From Zea mays (taxonomy: Eukaryota > Streptophyta > Magnoliopsida > Poales > Poaceae), in NCBI RefSeq assembly GCF_902167145.1, contig NC_050097.1, positions 143,865,982-143,929,981 on the forward strand: 64,000 nucleotides of DNA. The letters run 5' to 3'. The stretch's first letter is position 1; every line of letters starts with the position of its first letter. The notes below the pieces were generated by a model. The model was given only the letters and a program-made list of their open reading frames with translations, was not told where the DNA came from and did not search any database. Positions 1 through 11,961 of the stretch are shown here, one piece after another. Made by a program: the position numbers and the translations under genes.

Positions 1-670
1 CAATTCAAACAATTGAGAGGGTGAAAAGGACTGAAATGACTTGGTTTTATTCTGAATTGCCCATATCCGAACAACCATTTATGGATACTTCATGTTTTAA
101 CCTGGGCTGAATATATCGGGATGGAACGGGCTGTTCCGGGCCAACCGAACGAGGTCTTAGTCGTCATCCTCTCGAGTCAACTAAAACCACAAATAAAAAA
201 GATCATGCACTAATACCACTTGTAGGAAGAGATGGCAAACTAAAGAGGGTGAATAGCCATTTATAGAATTAATTATGTCGGCTAACTGATACAAATGCAG
301 AATTAAAACTATTTAATCTAACCAAGACTATATGCCATAACAAACTGAATCTCCACTCCTAGTTATACTTTAGTCTGTTAGTCAAATACAGAAATCGTGC
401 ACTGTCATGGTCAGCAGCCAACACGTATGGGGGCATGAGAGGTTATGCAATGTCTACCACTCAACATGAACTTTTCTCAGGTTTAGCTTGCGCATCACTA
501 ACTAATTTAACACCTTTAGGCTCTGGTCAACAGATCGTACATATAATTATGCAAAACACTGTTTATGCTATTTATATAATGAAATTTAAAATAGAAAGTA
601 GGATAGGAGGTATGATAAAAAAAAAAGTCTGCTATAGATTGCCTTACAAATGGAAGGGTTGATCAACCTC
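1..670. other. unassigned intergenic DNA
   Basis: AT-rich sequence with scattered stops in all frames. No domain, repeat boundary or RNA gene is recognised. The longest open frame here (435-662) has no recognisable motif. Confidence 0.5.
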
Positions 671-810
671 GGATAGGGATGGTAATATACTATAAATTTT
701 AAGAATCGAATATAGCTCTATTTCTATTTATTTTTAAACTAAAATTATTGAAGACTCCTAATTAGTTATGAAGAAACATTTGAATTGTAATCCATTACCA
801 TACCTACCCT
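671..810. mobile_element. candidate MITE with imperfect terminal inverted repeats
   Basis: The left end GGATAGGGATGGTAAT (671-686) is mirrored by the right end ATTACCATACCTACC (795-809), giving an imperfect 16-bp inverted repeat around an AT-rich core of about 110 bp. There is no coding capacity and no clear target-site duplication, so family assignment is open. A related AT-rich stretch is seen near 17710-17815, sharing a CTCTATTT-TATTTATTTTTAAA core. Confidence 0.45.
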
Positions 811-859
811 TATGCAGTGGTTCGCTTGGCCTTTTTGCCACTCTAGCTGCTTGCACGTC

Positions 860-1175
860 TCAGGCTCTCAGCTCAAGTCAAATCGTTTGTTCTCATTCCT
901 CACTCAATAAATATTGATATGTCCATTCTGGCTTCCACTTGAGACGTCGCTTTCCGGAGTTCCAGTTAGGTCGCTTCACTGCATGTTAAGGTTCCTGAAT
1001 CTCTAGTGCTTGTGAAACCAAATCCTGTTGCAAAAAAAATAAAAAATAAAGCCAAGTTGGTTCCATCCGGGAGAGCATTGTTGATGTCCACTGCGATGCT
1101 ACGTGGATCAGCAGACTTCTCACTACCTCCATGAGAGCTTCAGAGTTGGCCATAGCCACATCACCATGACATACA
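860..1175 (-). pseudogene. truncated trihelix transcription factor copy
   Basis: This stretch is clearly homologous at DNA level to the 3' part of the intact trihelix gene at 11962-13272, in the same orientation. It covers the C-terminal coiled coil and the segment just upstream, including the LQQDLxSQAxEIQ block. It is broken by indels, an A-rich insertion around 1032-1050 and stops, and it has no DNA-binding domain. I see no similarity past about 1175. It is best read as a remnant of a tandem duplication or a fragment moved locally, now separated from the intact gene by nested transposons. Confidence 0.8.
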
Positions 1176-1615
1176 TGCTGAATAAAAAAAAATGGCAAGT
1201 TGGAAATCACAGTCTTATAGATCTGCTGCAGAGGCGGTGCTACAAGCAGGAGGCCCAGCAAGTACATCTGACAAGACAGAACAAAGTCATACGCACAGGA
1301 ATGGTTGTCAGAGTCTACTCTAATCTACCAGCTCTCTTCCAGAAGCTCAACCGCAACCTGAAACAACAGACAAAGAACATGAGTATTAGTACTCACCATC
1401 AAAGCACAGACAACCAGCGTCTGGTTAAGTTAAGCAGTCAGCAACAAATCACCAAGCCTTGGACTAAATTAAATCCTTAACCGTGTAAATTACATTGTTT
1501 GGACTTTTCGTACTACAACAAGCATAAACAACCTAGGGGAGCTCTCAGCTATGGAACCCGCAAAGCTAATGAACAATGATCCTGCTGCTAGTTATGAAGA
1601 ATGCTTAACCTGTCA
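1176..1615. other. unassigned intergenic DNA
   Basis: No coding or repeat signature is recognised here. The open frame at 1103-1480 runs antisense through the trihelix remnant and has no motif. Confidence 0.4.
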
Positions 1616-1955
1616 TGTAAGGCCGCACATATAGAAGGGCAACGGCCCGAGACGTGCGGCACGCAGCAGATCGCCAAGGCGACGCAAGTGCTGGGGCTGC
1701 AGGGATCGGTTTAGAAAGTGGCTAGATTAAAGGAAAGCAAATCAAGGGATCCTACAATTTAGGAGTCATTTGTTGGAGCCATGGCCTATAAGAGTCTTTG
1801 TAAGTCGTCATTTGAAGGAAAGAAAAAAAAATTATCCTATTCTGTCTCTTCTCTAACAACCGGGCGCTAAGGGGTAAAACCTCGCCCCAACACGGACCGA
1901 GGCTACGATCTACGTAGCCGAGGGCCACCTACTCTACCGTCTGACGCCCTTGACA
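1616..1955 (+). repeat. putative 5' LTR of degenerate Ty3/gypsy element
   Basis: The stretch begins TGTAAGGCC and ends ...CCTTGACA, just before a primer-binding-site-like TGGTATCACG at 1959-1968. A TATA-like CCTATAAGAG lies at about 1785. The 3' LTR is missing because the element is cut off at 8097, so the left boundary is a judgement from TG...CA ends and is uncertain by a few tens of bases. Confidence 0.5.
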
Positions 1956-1958
1956 ACC

Positions 1959-1968
1959 TGGTATCACG
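1959..1968 (+). other. primer binding site of gypsy element 1
   Basis: TGGTATCACG follows the LTR end by three bases. This is the usual position for tRNA-primed minus-strand synthesis and it resembles the TGGTATCA start typical of Met-tRNA sites. Confidence 0.5.
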
Positions 1969-2059
1969 ATCCAGGTGATCCAGTTCGTCTTGTTCCTCGT
2001 CGCCCCCGCCAGCTGCTACATCATCCGTCGCGCCTTCATCCCCGCCCCGCATCGACACC

Positions 2060-2862
2060 ATGAGGGACAACAACAACGCCCTGCAAGCGACCTTGGACAC
2101 CCAGGTCGTGTCCATCAAGTCCCTCCAGACGTCTATGGAGGCCAACGCCCATGCTATCCAACGTCTGGAATCCACGTGCACGCTATCGGGGTCCTTGTCG
2201 ACCTCCTCCCACCTCGGGACAGGGGAGCATCATCACGATCAGTCGTTGCGTTTTTCAGAAACTCAACTTTCCGTGCTACAATGGCAAGTTGGATCCCCTT
2301 ATCTTTATCAATCATTGTGAATCTTAGTTTCATCGACAGCGAATCATGGAGGAGGAGAAGGTCTGGTTGGCGTCGTACAACCTCAAGGACGACACCCAGT
2401 TGTGGTACTACCAAGTCCAGCAGGATGCGGATACTCCTTCGTGGCGCCATTTCAAGGAGCCCCTCCACCTACGCTATGGGCCTCCTCTCCGATCAAATCC
2501 ACTCGGCGAGCTGGCGCCTTGCCACCGATCCAGCACCGTGGAAGAGTACCAGGATAGGTTCTAGGCCTTGCTACCGCGTGCGGGCCGTCTCGATGAAACA
2601 CGGTGCGTCCAGTTGTTCACTACCGACCTCCTCCCTTCGCTCAGCCATGACGTGGAGATCCACAACCCACAGTCATTGACGACGGCCATGAGCCTCACCC
2701 GCAATATCGAGCTCCGGAACAACTACGTCGTGCCTGCGTCACACGCTCCCCCGCGCGACCGGCCGCTCCTAGAAACGCTTGCACCGTGGCTCGCCCTACC
2801 GACACCCTCGGCAGACAAGGCGGACAAGGTCGCTCTAGCCACACTCACAATGGAGGGCCAAC
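2060..2862 (+). pseudogene. gag: Ty3/gypsy gag, decayed
   Basis: Retrotransposon gag domain. It starts at ATG 2060 with a coiled-coil-like N-terminus rich in MEAN and RLES. A frameshift between about 2260 and 2345 moves to the frame at 2346, where EEEKVWLASYNLKDD and LWYYQVQQD mark the capsid region, followed by RSNPLGELA and TVEEYQDRF. A TAG at 2562-2564 replaces an expected Gln (CAG to TAG), and reading continues with LLPRAGRLDE and SHDVEIHNPQSL. The gene is then cut by a hAT insertion and resumes at 5761 with the zinc knuckle. It cannot make a functional capsid protein. Confidence 0.85.
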
Positions 2863-3030
2863 CTTAGTGACAAGGTTCCCGGAACGTTGGGAACGAGGAA
2901 CGGGAGCGAGGAACGCAGTATGTCTGTTAAAGCAACATGGAACGTTGAGGGGTATACAGCTGATCGACGTTCATTCGATGCGTGGAACGTGTTCCCAACG
3001 ATTTAGGAACGCAGTTAGGGAACGATTGTA
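2863..3030. repeat. left TIR and subterminal GGAACG cluster
   Basis: The terminal repeat is followed by many GGAACG or GAACG motifs in about 170 bp. The right end (about 5640-5740) holds the same motif mostly as CGTTCC or GTTCC. In hAT elements such subterminal clusters commonly serve as transposase binding sites; that role here is inferred. Confidence 0.6.
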
Positions 3031-3191
3031 ATGGAACAGGGAACGATGCATAATTGAAACAAGCAATGACACACATAATATATAATATATGTATATATAA
3101 CTGATAATGATGGGATCCCGATAATGATAAGTCATAGTGTCTTAGCTTTTATATATATATAACGGTAACGATAATCACTTTCTTGCAAAGC

Positions 3192-5088
3192 CTAGATAGA
3201 AGAGTCTTCTGGATCAATGTCCCATTTAGCATGTGCGCCATGTTTGTAGCCATCTGTTGATCTTGACAAAAGTCGCAAATTGGAGTGGATGAAGACTAAT
3301 TTATCTGCAGTGGTAGTGTTCATCCTATTGCGCTTGGTGTTATGGATATGGCTGAATGTGCTCCAAATTCTCTTGGTCGATGAACTGCTGATGGGTTGAG
3401 ATAAAACTTTTTTTGCAACCTCAGCTAAATCTAGAGTCTCAGAACCATAACTTACCCACCATTCAATCGGCTCCATGGTAAATGCATCCAATTGAACAGG
3501 TGGCAGCGCAAACATTCCCTTCTTCATAATAAAAGCATTAAATTGCTCCCTTAAAACTTGTTCCCTTGGAGAATCTGCAATTTTACTAAAAGCTTCAAGC
3601 ACATTAGTCATAACCTCCTTATCATTAGGAGCTTGCCTTATGGTGCCACCAGGAGCTGGGGTGTTGAGGTATTGTTGATGATAAAATTTTGGGCATAAGG
3701 CATATGCTAAGCAATGAAGGGGAAGATTCATCTTCTCCCAACGGCGCATAACAATACTTTCAACCTCAACAAAATCATGTTTATGCGGGTTATCATCTTT
3801 TGTCATTATATCTTTTATTTCACCAACCATGCAATCCATTCTCTCGTAGATTTCTCCCATCTTTGGACCTTCTCCATCACTAAACCTTAATACGGAGTAT
3901 ATTGGCTCTATGATAGCAATTATATTTTCAGCCTCCATCCAAAAGCTATCATCATTTATTGCGACTTACTTTTTCAATTTCCTTTCCAGCTACTTTGCAA
4001 TTAGCAGCATTGTCCGTTACCACTTGAAGGACATTTCCTGGTCCAATTTCATCAATAGCCTTCAAGAGATATTGTGCAATAGCTTCACCTGTTTTTTCAA
4101 CTCCAGAGAAATCTTCTGCATATAAGAAACATGAACCTCAACTGTTTGACGCAATCACGTTGATTAGGGGCTTGTTTTTAATATCCGTCCATCCATCGGA
4201 CACAATCGAAACACCTTGTGTCAACCTAATGCATGATTAAAAGTGAGTTTTTGGGACAAAATCATACAATGAAAAGGCAATAAAATTAAGAACTTACCAT
4301 GTACTTTTAAGTGGTGCTAAGTCGGTCTCCACACTTCTCTTGCATGCATCTAGGAGAGTTGTCCTTGCCTTTTCACTCGACGGACCTTTATAATCTTTTG
4401 GATCATTTTTTATTGCCATTATCATTTGTGAAAATTGAGGGCTCCTCAACACATTGAATGGAATACCGTTGGCACATAAAAATTTGGTAATTTCCATATC
4501 GACAGATTCCCTTTGGGCTACTCCAAACGATTTTGCCAACGGATTCGGAGTGGACGTCCCTGATGTTGATCTCATATGATATCCTTTACTATCAGCTTCT
4601 TTCACCTTTTCCCGCAAAGCTTTGCTCTTGTTGGGATCGTTTTGCAATGACATACAACGTGCAATTTGTGTCTTTTTACCAGGTAATGGACCAAGCAAAT
4701 GAACACGAACTCTAGTTAAACTACCTTTGTACGATTTCTTGCAATGTTTACACTGCCACTCCTTTGTTCCACCAACATTTTTTCCACTCGGAACACCAAT
4801 AATATTAATTTCATCTAGTAGTGGATGTCTCATACCAGTAGCTGCAGCCGTAGCCCCATCTTCGTCACCGCTGTCTGCGTCACCATCTTGGATATCTACA
4901 GGCACCTCTTGGACGACTTGCACATCATCATCTTCTTTTTCATCCGCACGCTTTCTTTTGCTTGAAGAACCGAAAACCATGTCTACGACTGCGGTATTCA
5001 GACTTTGAGTTGGGCTGTTGTGGCACTGTGCATCAATGAATTGAGGAGGTCTATTTAAATAACAGCGAAACAGCCAGTACGCGTCCAT
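3192..5088 (-). pseudogene. hAT transposase (BED finger, DUF659, hAT C-terminal)
   Basis: Exon 1 runs from ATG 5088 (or ATG 4980) to 4298. It carries an acidic N-terminus with an SSKRKRAD basic patch and a BED zinc finger (WQCKHC...RVHLLG). A GTAAGT donor at 4297-4292 and an AG acceptor at 4227-4226 define a 72-nt intron that joins in frame to VSDGWTD, the DUF659 signature. An in-frame TGA at 4138-4140 replaces the Arg expected after IASNS (CGA to TGA, a methyl-CpG type change). The sequence then jumps from VTDNAANC to an EPIYSVLR segment near 3938, so several hundred bases of the catalytic core appear deleted. The hAT dimerisation region (STKRIWSTFS...LVFIHSNLRLLSR) ends at 3192. The protein cannot be functional. 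Confidence 0.85.
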
Positions 5089-5107
5089 GTCCAACGCTTC
5101 AGCTTCC

Positions 5108-5225
5108 TACGCGGCGGCGGCCGGCAGTCCCAGTCCATTCCTCTTCCTCTCCCCCACTGCAACGCAGCGAGCGGTCGGCAGTCCCAGTCCATTCCTCTTC
5201 CTCTTCCCCACTGCAACGCGGCGAG
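5108..5225. repeat. tandem duplication of about 60 bp in hAT 5' region
   Basis: Two adjacent copies of a GC-rich unit (GGCAGTCCCAGTCCATTCC...CACTGCAACGC) lie just upstream of the transposase start, differing at a few bases. They produce repeated peptide shadows but are not a gene. Confidence 0.7.
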
Positions 5226-5760
5226 CGGCCTCCTAACCCTACGCTTCCTCTTCCACCGACGACGCGCGAACAGAGTGGTCCTCTTCCTCTTCCACGGGCG
5301 GCCAGTCCACTTCTCTTCCACGGACTACGGGCGGCCACGCGGTTCAGACTTCAGAGGCTCCTCTTCCACGCGGTTCGATTCCTCTCCCCCTTCCTCTTCC
5401 CTTCCTCTTCCCCTTCCTCTTCCACGGACGACGCGCGAACGGTCAGGCGAACCGCGAACGAGTTTGGCTGTGGCGGTCGGTCCCAGCGCGGCGGTCGGAC
5501 GACGGCAGCGCGGCCGCCGGACGACGCATCGTCCCAGCGCGGCGACCGGACGACACATCACCCAGCGCGGCGGCCGGAGTCGGACGACAGCAGCGCGGCG
5601 GCGCGGCTTCCTCAAGGTACGCGTTCCTAACCTTGATAAGCTACATTCCGCGACCGTTTCTTGAAATGTTCCGCGACGTTCTCGTTCCTCGTTTCGGGAC
5701 GAAGTTCCCGGAACGCGGTACGCGCCGTCGTTCCGCATTCCCTGTCACTAAGGGGCCAAC

Positions 5761-8097
5761 CGATTCGTTGTTTGACTCAGGCGAAGCAGGACGAGCGTCG
5801 CTGCCTCGTCCTCTGCTACAACTGCGATGAAAAGTTTGGTCGCGGTCACAATCGTGCCTGCAAGCGATTGTTCCTCCTCGACGGCGTCATCGAGGACAAC
5901 GTCACCGCGAGCACGGCTGCCGACGAGTTAGTCATCGAGGAAGAGACCCCACATTTCTCCCTCAACGCGATCAAGAGGGTTTCCTTCAGTGACACTATGC
6001 AGGTCCGGGTGGCCGTGGGCACCGCCGTTTTCACAGCGCTCCTGGACTCAGGGTCCACGCACAACTTCATTGCTGAGGACACGACTCTCTGCACCGTGTT
6101 GCCCCTGCAACGTCGTCCACGCCTCACGACAACGGTGACAAATGGCGAACGCGTCACCTGCCCAGGCGTCATCAGACAGCCCCGCTCACCATCGACAATG
6201 ACACATTGTACGTCAACCTCTTCATGATGCTACTCGCCGAATACGACCTGTTACTAGGGATGCAGTGGCTAGCAACCTTGGGCCCGATGCTCTAGGACTT
6301 TTGCTCACGAAAAATGTCTTTCCAGCGCCTGGGGCACGCCATGTGATGGTCGGTCGCAGCAACGCCCAGCGTACAGACTACAACAGCAGTGAGTCTCCCT
6401 TGGACGAGCTACTGGACTGCTTCGGGGACGTATTCGTCGAGCCCAAGGGCCTACGCCTTCGCGCACCCACAACCATAGCATCGTCCTCAAGCCGGGCACG
6501 CAGCCATTGGCAGTCCGAATGTACCGGTATCCAACGTCCCACAAGGACGAGTTGGAGCAGCAATGCGCCACCATGATGGAGTAGGGCATCGTCTACAGCA
6601 GTATGTCGACATTCTCTTCACTGGTCCTTCTCGTCAAAAAGGCGGATGGATCCTGGCATTTTTGTGTCGACTACCGCGCCCTGAACACCCTCACTACCAA
6701 GGACACAGTCGGGTGATGTCCATAATACGGCATTTCGCACGCATGAAAGCCTCTACGAATTCTTGGTGATGTTGTTCGGGCTGTGCAACGCCCCAACGAC
6801 ATTCCAAGCACTCATGAACGTTGTCTTGCAACCCTTCCTCCACCGGTTTGTCCTTGTCTTCTTTGACGACATTCTGATATACAGCAAGTCATAGCCCGAC
6901 CACCTTTGCCACCTCTGTGTCGTCTTCTCCATGCTGTGACAACACCAACTCTTCGTCAAGCAGGCAAAGTGCGCCTTCGATGTCGCCTCGGTCTCATACC
7001 TCAGCCACGTCATCTCCAAGGAGGGCGTCGTAATGGACCCGACCAAGGTGCAGGCCATCCATAACTGGTCGGTGCCTCGGTCGGCGAAGGCGATGCACGG
7101 TTTCCTAGGCCTAGCCGGGTACTACCTCAAATTTGCCCACAACTTTGGCTCCGTCGCCACACTGCTGACCGCACTACTCAAGAAGGAAGGGTTGTCCTGG
7201 ATCGACGCGGCAGCAGCAGCTTTCGATGCGCTCAAGGCAGCGATTACCTCGGCATTGGTCTTAGCAATGTTGGATTTCACCATGGACTTCACCGTGGAGT
7301 GCGACGCTTCTTCACACGGGTTCGATGTGGTGCTCATTCAGGATGTGCATCTGATTGCATTCTCCAGCCGTCTTGTCGCGCCACGCCGTCGCTCCCTCGC
7401 TGCTTATGAGCAGGAGCTCATCGGCCTCATCCACACCATACGGCACTAGAGGTCGTACCTATGGGGTTGTTGCTTCCTCGCCAAGACAGATCATTACAAC
7501 CTCAAGTACCTGTTGGTACAGCGCCTCGGCACGATTCCCCAGCACCAGTGGGTGGGGAAACTATTGGGCTTCGACTTCTTAGAAGAATACAAGCCTAGCA
7601 CGACAAACATGGTGGCGGATGCCTTGTCCCGACACGACACGGATGCGGGGGCCATCTTTGCCATCTCCGCTCCACACTTTGACTTCATCACGTGCCTCAT
7701 CAAGCGCAGGACACCGAACCTGCCCTCATCGCTATACGAGACGAACTCCGCACACGCTCGCGTGGCACGCCCTAGATACTCGTCGATGACATGGTCCAGT
7801 TCGGCAGGCGCATGTACCTTCCCCCGGCAACCCCCCTCATCCAGGAGATTATGGTCATCATGCACGAGGACGGACATGAAGGGGTCCAGCACACACTACA
7901 TCGTCATCACCGCGACTTTCATTTTCCTAACATGCGACAGCTGGTGCATGACCTGGTGCGCTCTTGTGTGACGTGCCAGAGGTACAAAACGGAACACCTC
8001 CACCCGGCGGGTCTTCTCCTTCCTCTGCTCGTACCCTAGGGCGTTTGGACGAACATCGTGCTCAGCTTCGTGGAAGCACTACCACGCGTCTGTGGCT
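5761..8097 (+). pseudogene. pol: Ty3/gypsy gag end and pol, decayed and 3'-truncated
   Basis: This resumes after the hAT. In order it shows the gag zinc-knuckle region (CYNCDEKF-GHN, about 5815-5860), aspartic protease (LLDSGSTHNF, about 6040-6070), reverse transcriptase pieces in shifting frames ([10 protein letters not shown] at about 6855-6890), RNase H (7033-7449, ECDASSHGFD), and the integrase zinc-binding region (GHEGVQHTLH...CVTCQRYK, 7791-8039). Several stops and frameshifts interrupt it, including TAG at 6895 and 7447. Homology stops at about 8097 inside the early integrase core, where an L1 LINE begins. The integrase catalytic core and 3' LTR are absent. Confidence 0.85.
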
Positions 8098-11000
8098 TTT
8101 GATACCATTTTAGAGTGCTCACTTTAATAAATTGAATACAACCTTGATAACCCTTATTTCTAAGGAGGGGCTGATGAGGTCAAGGATTTTAGGCCCATCA
8201 ATTTAGTTCACAGTATGGCCAAGCTAGTCACAAAAGTTCTTGCAAACAAATTGGCCCCAAAGTTGCAGGATATGGTCTCACCTCAACAAAGTGCATTCAT
8301 TCAAGGTCGATTCATTCAAGATAACTTTATGCTTGTGCAACAAACTGCTAGATTGCTCCATCACCAGCGAGGGGCAAGGATAATGTTGAAACTCAACATC
8401 ACTAAGGCCTTTAACTCTATTTCTTGGCCTTTCCTTCTAAAAGTTCTCCAGAAGCTAGGGTTTGGGCAGATCTGGAGAGATATTTTAAGTGGCCTCTTGG
8501 CAACATCTTCCACTCAAATTCTCTTAAAAGGAAGGCTAGGGGGGAGTTATCCATATAAGAAGGGGTTTGAGACAAGGTGATCCACTGCCACCCATGCTTT
8601 TTATTTTAGTGATGGATGTGCTGGGATTTTTAGTGGCCAAGGCTGAGGAGGAAGGGGCTGCTGCAGCCACTGTCCTCTAGACCGTTACACCCAAGGTTAT
8701 TAAGGCGTTAAGGCGAGACGTGGCGACCGACCCCCTTCCAAACGCCTAGGCGAGTTAGGCGTGCGGCGAGGCGACGCCATATGAGCATCGCCTAGGCGAG
8801 GATATGCAAAAAATAGCAGCAGCAGACATGTATATCAAATTAAACCCACAATACATTGGTGGGAATAAAATAGCAGCAGCAACATATGCTAGTCTTAGTG
8901 GCATAATTAGTACCAGTCCAGCCCCATAATGACTTAGCGACATAGATCAATCAAAAGCTTAAAAGACTAGTGGATTAAGTGCATAAACAGTGAAGCACTG
9001 AAGCACGGCACAAGGAACTGGGGAAGAGCAGCAGGCAGCAGCAGAGCAGAGGAACTGAGGAAGAGGAAGAGCAGAGGAAAGCACCGGACCGGATGGAGCA
9101 GAGGAAAGCACCAGATGGAGCAGGCGGATGGAGGAGGCGCTTGGCTGGAGGAGGCGGCGGCGCGGTGCACCGGCTGGAGGAGGAGGCGGCGCGGCGCACC
9201 AGCTGGAGGAGAGGCGGCGCGACGAGTGGAGGAGAGGCGGCGCGACGAGTGGAGGAGAGGCGGCGCGGCACTGCAGGAAAGGCCGCACGGCTATATTCGC
9301 GCGCTGCAAAGTGCAAACCCTAAAACCCTCTACGCGCGCAAAGCCGCCAAGGCGCCAACCCTAAAACGTTTCTGTGGCGTCCGTGGAGGAAACTGGACGC
9401 CATGGCAACGCCTAGGCGCATTTGGCGACGCCATACTCATCTCAGGCGTGGCGAGAGCAACGCCCTAAACCCAGCCTCGCCTGGACGCCTAGGTGACGCC
9501 ATAATAACCTTGGTTACACCATAGAATATCCCTTTATGCAGATGATGTGGTTTTGTTTTTACAACCAAAAGACTTTGACATTCAGATTGTAATGAGCATT
9601 TTGAAACAGTTTGGAGAAGCATCTAGGCTGGTTACTAACGTCTAGAAAAGCAGAATATATCCTATCAGATGTAGTGAAGCGGTAGCCCTTCAACAGCACC
9701 TACCCTGTGAAATCTCATCCTTTCCCTGTACTTATCTTGGTTTACCTCTATCCTTAAAGAGGCTATCCAGAGGTCAAGTGCAGCCAATCATTGACAAGGT
9801 TGCTGATCAATTGCCTGGGTAGAAAGCTGAGCTTATGACAAGGGTCGGGAGAAAAGTTCATGTCCGATTTGTGATGACAGGAAGGCTCATCTATCTAGCC
9901 ATGGCTGTGGATTTGCCTTTGGGAGCATATAAGGCCATTGACAAGATTAGAAAAGGGTTCCTCTAGCAAGGAAGGAGAAATATCAATGGAGGACACTGCT
10001 TAGTGGCCTGGGGAAGAGTGTGTAGACCTATTGAATTGGGAGGACTGGGGGTTTTCAGCCTTAAAGAGCTCACTTGGGCCCTACGGATGAGGTGGCTATG
10101 GCTGGCCAAAACAGACCTTGATAAGCCTTGGGCCTTCCTGCCTATGCAGGTACCGGAGAAGGTGAAGTCTTTCTTCTCTTGTGTGGTACAGACTGAAATT
10201 AGGAATGGTTCATCAACCTTATTCTGGCAAGACCGTTGGCTTCAAGGAAAAAGAATTCAAGACCTTGGTCCCAATTTGTTAGCAGTTGTCCCTAATCATA
10301 TTAAGAAAAGCAGAACTGTTCAAGAGGCATGAACAAACAACAAATGGATAAGTGATATCAAAGGTGCGTTAACAGTTGGGGTTCTAGCTGATTTCCTTGA
10401 CCTTTCAGAAAGTTTGATTACAGTCAATCTTCTTCTGGAGCGTGATGACAAACACATCTTTAGTATTGCACCCGATGGAAAGTATTCGGCCAAAGCTGCT
10501 TACAAAGGCCTCTTTATTGGTTCCACCCATTTTAAACATTGGGACAGAATTTAGCTTTCCTGGGCACCCCCTAAATGTAAATTTTTTCTATGGTTAACAG
10601 CTTTGAGGAGATGTTGGACAACAGATAGGTTACAAGAGAGGGGGCTCAACCATCCTGACTGTTGTCCGTTGTGTGACCAAGAACCAGAAACCATAGACCA
10701 CCTGCTTGTAGGTTGTGTTTTCGCTAGGAGTTTTTGGTACAGGCTGCTTGGACAGGTTAATCTTGAGGGCCTCACTCCTCAAATGGGAGAGGGAAACACC
10801 ACGCAGTGGTGGAAAAGCTGCAGCGATCAGCTGCATGAAATTGTCAAGAAAGGGTTTAACTCCTTAATTATTCTGGGGCTTTGGATTATTTGGAACCACA
10901 GAAACAGTTGTGTGTTTGACGGCCTTTCCCCAAACCTAGATGCAGCTATCAGAAGGGCTGGAGAAGAAAAGGAGCTTTGGGAGCTAGCCCGGACCAAGAG

Positions 11001-11218
11001 TTTGGCCCTTCTTATGGCTCCTATACCAGGGATTGAGTCTCTCCTAGCTATAATGTTGGATGTTTTTTTGTTTTGTTGCTTTCGGTCGCCATGAGCTGGT
11101 TTTGGCCACTGTTTTTCCAGTTTTTCTGTTTTTTGTTTTTTTTGTATTGGTCTATTTTAGACATTTTTCTTCTTCATATATATGACATGTAGCTCTCCTA
11201 CGCTTTCAAGAAAAAAAA
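8098..11218 (+). pseudogene. 5'-truncated L1-type LINE (reverse transcriptase to poly-A)
   Basis: This is the 3' part of LINE ORF2. The RT domain includes DFRPINLVHSMAKLV, SAFIQGRFIQDN and, after an inserted element, YADDVVLF. The linker contains YLGLPLSL and LGGLGVFSL, and the zf-RVT domain covers about 10560-10740 (WLTALRRCWTTDRL...CPLCDQEPET.DHLL). Stops at 9642, 9820, 9964, 10330 and 10552 show it is dead. A 3' UTR with a T-rich tail ends in an A-run at about 11210-11218. There is no endonuclease domain, which is typical of incomplete reverse transcription. Target-site duplication is not apparent. Confidence 0.85.
8692..9512. mobile_element. non-autonomous hAT-like element (821 bp)
   Basis: Terminal inverted repeats CAAGGTTATT...AATAACCTTG are flanked by a perfect 8-bp duplication GTTACACC at 8684-8691 and 9513-9520. 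Excising it rejoins the LINE RT just before its YADD motif. Both arms carry AAGGCG/CGCCTAGG-type motifs pointing inward. The middle (about 9090-9260) is a purine-rich GGCGGCG/GGAGGAG stretch whose open frames are composition artefacts. No transposase is present, so it would depend on a related element. Confidence 0.9.
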
Positions 11219-11961
11219 GGGAATATGTACAGTTGGTAAAGGAACCAACAGAAAGAAAAAGGGTAGCAAAGCCTAGCTACATGATTCCCAAACGATTCAC
11301 ATAAAAGATAACATTATATCTCACACCTACAAGTGTTCCAGCATCGCAGGGGACCATAGAGTTTCCAATTTAAGAACCATAAAGTTTCCAATTCAAGTGT
11401 AAATCATAATGGATGTTGCCAAAAGCGGCAAAGATGTCTGATCTTCCCCCAATAACCAGCAAGTACATCATGCACAAGCATTGTGAAGTCCCGATAGCAT
11501 CCGGATGAATATCACAATTCTTTTACGTGTAACTGTAAATAGTCTGTTATTCCTAGAGCATTTATATGACTGCAATTAGCATATATACGGTAAATGCAGC
11601 CAATCACATGTTGATGATTAAAGCAATGGTTTTCTTATATGCAAATATGAGAAAAAGTATTATGAATTGCCTGGCTTAAAAATCATGACACAAATGTATT
11701 TGGTTCCCTGTAACGACAAACATTGATACACTTTTAAATATACGGATAAAAAATGTCTATATTAACAGAAAACACAAACAAGAGAGTTCCATATCTAGCA
11801 AATTAAAATTGTGTTCAGAAAAAGTAAATCAAAATGGAAAAGGTTCAAATAAAAATAGCTGCTCAAGATGATGAATATAAAGCCTTTCCATAGTAAAGAG
11901 AGTTCAAAAGCCCACTTACTTGTTTACCATCTTACATACTGTAGTGTTGGTCAAGCAAAAG
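11219..11961. other. 3' flank of the trihelix gene
   Basis: AT-rich sequence between the LINE poly-A and the trihelix stop codon. It must contain that gene's 3' UTR and polyadenylation signals (on the minus strand), but I cannot fix the transcript end. No other feature is seen. Confidence 0.4.

Larger units (their letters stand above)
2863..5752 (-). mobile_element. hAT transposon (2890 bp) inserted in gypsy gag
   Basis: The boundaries are exact. Inverted termini CTTAGTGACAAGG and, on the other strand, CTTAGTGACAGGG are flanked by a perfect 8-bp duplication GGGCCAAC at 2855-2862 and 5753-5760. An 8-bp duplication is the hAT hallmark. Both subterminal regions are packed with GGAACG/CGTTCC motifs. 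The internal transposase gene is on the minus strand and is broken. Removing the element and one duplication restores the gypsy gag sequence across the junction. Confidence 0.93.

Noticed and set aside
5275..5738. Arg-rich open frames near the right end of the hAT element
   Set aside because: Composition artefacts of GC-rich subterminal and tandem-duplicated DNA; overlapping frames on both strands.
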